From: Enorma phocaeensis
GTDB taxonomy: Bacteria > Actinomycetota > Coriobacteriia > Coriobacteriales > Coriobacteriaceae
Reading direction: 5' to 3'
Assembly (NCBI RefSeq): GCF_900186505.1
Contig: NZ_LT891969.1
Coordinates: 406,852-470,851 of the forward strand
DNA: 64,000 nt
Program-made: the position numbers and the translations under genes
The notes under the pieces: model-generated
What the model was told of the DNA's origin: nothing
Seen by the model: the letters and a program-made list of their open reading frames with translations, nothing else
The model's database searches: none
Shown here: in pieces, positions 61,935 through 64,000 of the stretch
Numbering within the stretch: the stretch's first letter is position 1
How the letters are laid out: every line of letters begins with the position of its first letter

Positions 61935-62444
61935 ATGGAGTATATCCAGGCAGATGAGGCAGCGTGCCGCTGGGGCGTATCAAAACGGCTCGTGCAGCGC
62001 TACTGCAAGCAGGGGCGCATCGCAGGTGCCGAGAAGCTCGGCGGATCGTGGCGCATCCCCGAGGGCACGGTCAAGCCCGACGATCCGCGCAGGGGAGATC
62101 GTACTTCCATGCCGCAGGTACCAAGCCGTCGCCCAACATCCTCCTTCCAGCACCTCATGCCGCTTATGAGCACGGCCTATGCTCCGGGAACCGCGAAGGC
62201 GTTCGTCGCCTCCCTCGCGAACGGCACGCGCGCGTCCGTCGCGCAGGCCGAGCTCGCCTACTTCACCGGCAACGCGGAGCGTGCACGCGACCTTGCCGCC
62301 CCGCTCCTCAGGAGCGACGACGCCGAGGCACGCCTTTCCGCCTGCCTCATCTGCGCGTTCTCGAACTTGAGCCTCGGCCGCATCAACGATGCCCTCTTCG
62401 CGCTCGATGGCGCTCTCGGCAGCCTGAATTCCGAAATAGGGGGT
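61935..62444 (+). pseudogene. Helix-turn-helix regulator, 5' part, interrupted by an IS110-family element
   Basis: The first 47 residues (MEYIQADEAACRWGVSKRLV and following, ending GGSWRIPEG) are an excisionase/MerR-like winged helix. The next 120 are helical, TPR-like (AELAYFTGNAERARDLAAPLL, LICAFSNLSLGRINDALFAL). The frame then runs into the IS at about residue 170 and stops within it at 62504. The remainder should lie beyond the window edge. ATG at 61935 follows GGTGGGAAGC. A transcriptional regulator of LuxR-like large type is likely; its targets are unknown. Two AACAGGT repeats (61911-61917, 61921-61927) overlap the ribosome site. Confidence 0.75.
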
Positions 62445-62503
62445 GTTCCTATAGTTTTGTCAACTGATTTTGTTGGCAAAGATCACTGCTTTCGAGCATG
62501 CTG

Positions 62504-62532
62504 ACGCCAGCCCTTGTCGGGCTGGCGTTTTT
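62504..62532 (+). terminator. Terminator in the IS right end
   Basis: ACGCCAGCCC and GGGCTGGCGT form a perfect 10-bp stem with a 5-nt loop and a TTTTT tail on the plus strand. It would stop transcription entering from the disrupted host gene and so shield the element from antisense reading. Confidence 0.88.
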
Positions 62533-62548
62533 CTATGGCTCTGGCTAG

Positions 62549-63712
62549 CTAGGCCGAGTACGGGACCTTGTCCCTCATGATCGCGTAGATCACCTTCATC
62601 CTCTTCCTGGCGACCGCCTTCAATGCCTCTCCGTGGCACATGCCGCGATCCCTGCATTTGCGGTAGTAGTCGCCGAACCGGCCCCTGCTCCTGCTAAGCG
62701 AGTTGCAGGAGAAGATGAGCAGGTTTTTCAGCCTCTTGTTTCCCTGGCGCGAGGCGCTCACCGACGATATCGACTTGCCTGACTGGCGGTTCCTGGGAGC
62801 GATTCCGCAATACGATGCGAGGTGGTCGTGGTCGGGGAAGTCGTCGATGTCGATGCTTATCACCAGCTCCGATGCGGTCCTTGGGCCGATTCCTGGGATG
62901 GTCAGCAGGCATTCGTAAGTGCCGTCCTCGACGAGCAGCGCCGTTATCTCCGTGTCGAGCCTTGCGGCTTCCTCGGCGGACTCCCTGATACGCCTGGCAA
63001 GCATCCTGACCTGCGGGTTCTCTGCCATGACCTGGTATTCGGACGGGCGCGTCGACGACGATATCGCCGCCAGCGCGGCGTCGATGCGCGCCCTGTTCGC
63101 GCCGCGGGTCACGGCGCCGACGGCAGGCTTGCCGGCATCCAGGATGCCCCAGGGGCCGCCCAGGGACTCCATCATCTTCAGCCAATGGGGATCGGCCAGG
63201 TCGGCCAGCGCCTCGAACGCGGGGCAGCTTTCCAGGAGTATGCTCCTGAGCCTGTTCTTGTCACGGGTGGAGCAGGTGACCATGTGGTTCCTCTGCGCCG
63301 CCATCGACCTTGCGGCCTCGAGCCTCTCGTCGCGCCTTGGCACGGGCAGCAGCGAATCCGGGATGCCGAGCGCCGTCTTGGCTATGACCGCGGCGTCGCG
63401 CTCGTCGGTCTTGGCGTCGCCCGCGAACAGCTTGGCAGCTCCGTGGGCGGCGATTCCCGGCAGGTAGGCGACGGGCAGCCCGGCCAGCCTTGCCCTCGAT
63501 ATCGCCAGCGACCCGATGTTGCGCACTTGGTCGACGACGACCAGCGTCCCTGCATCCACTCGGGCGAACAGGCTGTCCAGGTCATGCTCGGTGTTGGCCA
63601 CGGGGCCGCTGGCGAGGATCTCGCCCTGCCTGGTCACGTGGCACGCCCAATGGGAGAACTTCCCGACGTCGAGGCCTATTACGGCAGGGCAGGCGGTGGC
63701 TTCGGTCAGCAT
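62549..63712 (-). CDS. IS110-family DEDD transposase (recombinase)
   Basis: A protein of 387 residues. The N-terminal RuvC-like domain has Asp15 (VIGLDVGKF), Asp61 (LVVVDQV), Asp103 and Asp106 (KTDERDAAVIA), spaced as the D-E-D-D of IS110 enzymes but with Asp in the second position. A coiled coil (about 250-285) and the Tnp_20 domain follow (IPGIGPRTASELVISI, DHLASYCGIAPRNRQSG, SASRQGNKRLKNLLIF), which should hold the catalytic Ser. ATG at 63712 has AAGGA eight bases upstream; a longer start at 63769 lies inside the putative bridge RNA. No frameshift, so it may be active. Confidence 0.93.
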   Translation of the reverse strand: MLTEATACPAVIGLDVGKFSHWACHVTRQGEILASGPVANTEHDLDSLFARVDAGTLVVVDQVRNIGSLAISRARLAGLPVAYLPGIAAHGAAKLFAGDAKTDERDAAVIAKTALGIPDSLLPVPRRDERLEAARSMAAQRNHMVTCSTRDKNRLRSILLESCPAFEALADLADPHWLKMMESLGGPWGILDAGKPAVGAVTRGANRARIDAALAAISSSTRPSEYQVMAENPQVRMLARRIRESAEEAARLDTEITALLVEDGTYECLLTIPGIGPRTASELVISIDIDDFPDHDHLASYCGIAPRNRQSGKSISSVSASRQGNKRLKNLLIFSCNSLSRSRGRFGDYYRKCRDRGMCHGEALKAVARKRMKVIYAIMRDKVPYSA

Positions 63713-63746
63713 GATGGTATCCTTCCAATCGTCGGTCGATCGGAAT

Positions 63747-63922
63747 GCTGCCTCGCGCGACACCCACATTACCTGGCCGTGGCGCTCTTTGGTCGGAGGA
63801 GCCCGGCAGTTTCCTATTAGTCGTCAGAAGCAGCGGCGCCCGCGTCGGCAACACCCCCCGGGCCCTCAAGGGGCAGGGGCATAAGGCCGTCCGCGGGCGC
63901 CCGATCGGCAGTCCCTCGGGAC
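63747..63922 (-). ncRNA. Candidate bridge RNA of the IS110 element
   Basis: Read on the minus strand the non-coding left end gives: (1) a 5' hairpin GTCCC-GA-GGGAC (63911-63922). (2) A first loop closed by GGCGCCCGCG/CGCGGGCGCC (63892-63901 with 63835-63844), with CGGC/GCCG inside and an apical GCCC-TTGA-GGGC; its sides read CTTATGCCCC and GGGGGGTGTT. (3) A second loop closed by GCTGC/GCAGC (63830-63834 with 63747-63751), capped by CTGCCG/CGG-CAG, whose sides contain ATAGGAA and GTAATG. ATAGGAA equals the right-end sequence (62446-62452, minus strand) and GTAATG is complementary to the left end (63991-63996). Order and layout match known bridge RNAs of IS110 elements. Confidence 0.6.
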
Positions 63923-64000
63923 ATATGTCAATCGTAGTCCGACCGTCTAAGCGGATGGCTTAAGCGATTGGGCTAACTACTTCTCAAACTGTAATGGGGT

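Larger units (their letters stand above)
62445..63995 (-). mobile_element. IS110-family insertion sequence (about 1.55 kb)
   Basis: The element comprises a DEDD transposase on the minus strand, a short non-coding right end (62445-62548) and a long non-coding left end (63713-63995). GGGGT occurs at both borders (62440-62444 and 63996-64000). There are no long terminal inverted repeats, which is normal for IS110. Exact borders are inferred from the repeat and from where the host frame breaks, and may be off by a few bases. Confidence 0.75.

Noticed and set aside
62445..62548. Bridge RNA in the right end (IS1111-type layout)
   Set aside because: This end has only about 100 non-coding bases and a single terminator-like hairpin; the guide matches lie in the long left end.
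61584..64000. Genomic island or prophage attachment at the tRNA genes
   Set aside because: No integrase, phage gene or repeat of the tRNA 3' end is seen; the only mobile gene is the IS110 transposase. The Xer recombinase at 48 kb is embedded in housekeeping genes.
1..64000. CRISPR array
   Set aside because: No regularly spaced direct repeats of 25-40 bases were seen, and no cas genes.

Overview
The window is a chromosomal segment of a high-GC actinobacterium. Gene content points to class Coriobacteriia, perhaps a Collinsella-like gut organism. The reasons are high-GC codon use with many GTG and TTG starts, two-subunit glycyl-tRNA synthetase, folate-dependent TrmFO, pyruvate phosphate dikinase with its regulator, an Mre/Rod elongation cluster and comM/dprA. 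The genus is an inference from gene content and style; no rRNA gene is present to confirm it.

Region 1 (1-10.85 kb): the end of nadK overlaps recN. Facing them is a minus-strand operon of eight genes, aroF-tyrA-aroB-aroA-aroC-pheA-aroEK-aroQ. It encodes every step from erythrose-4-phosphate plus PEP to chorismate, and then the branches to prephenate/phenylpyruvate (Phe) and toward Tyr. aroE and aroK are fused. A tRNA-Arg(CCG) with its own promoter and terminator sits upstream of the operon.

Region 2 (11-26.9 kb): a P-type cation ATPase with a long basic tail, a zinc-ribbon membrane protein, a cyclophilin, and a TPR membrane protein directly upstream of mreB-mreC-mreD-PBP2-rodA (cell elongation). 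A DUF697-like membrane protein and an overlapping radical-SAM/DUF2344 pair follow.

Region 3 (26.9-43.7 kb): translation and ribosome-assembly genes: rplU-rpmA, obgE-nadD-yqeK-rsfS, dinB, rpsP-khpA-rimM-trmD, lepB, glyQ-glyS, the PPDK regulator with ppdK, rplS and rnhB. Strong promoters precede rplU, rpsP and rplS.

Region 4 (43.8-59.8 kb): yraN-comM-dprA-trmFO-xer, then rpsB-tsf, pyrH-frr-uppS-cdsA-dxr-rseP-ispG-proS. The last block joins ribosome recycling, undecaprenyl and phospholipid synthesis, and the MEP isoprenoid pathway.

Region 5 (59.8-64 kb): an M20 peptidase read on the minus strand, whose promoter lies between two related palindromes; tRNA-Ala(GGC) and a CAU-anticodon tRNA; and a helix-turn-helix regulator gene interrupted by an IS110-family element that runs to the window edge. 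The roughly 280-nt non-coding end of this element folds on paper into a 5' hairpin followed by two guide-bearing loops. The second loop carries short matches to both element ends, as expected of a bridge RNA. This is the most interesting feature of the window. Elsewhere, operator-like palindromes upstream of ppdK and around the rplS promoter, and an inserted domain in the RseP-like protease, deserve a second look.
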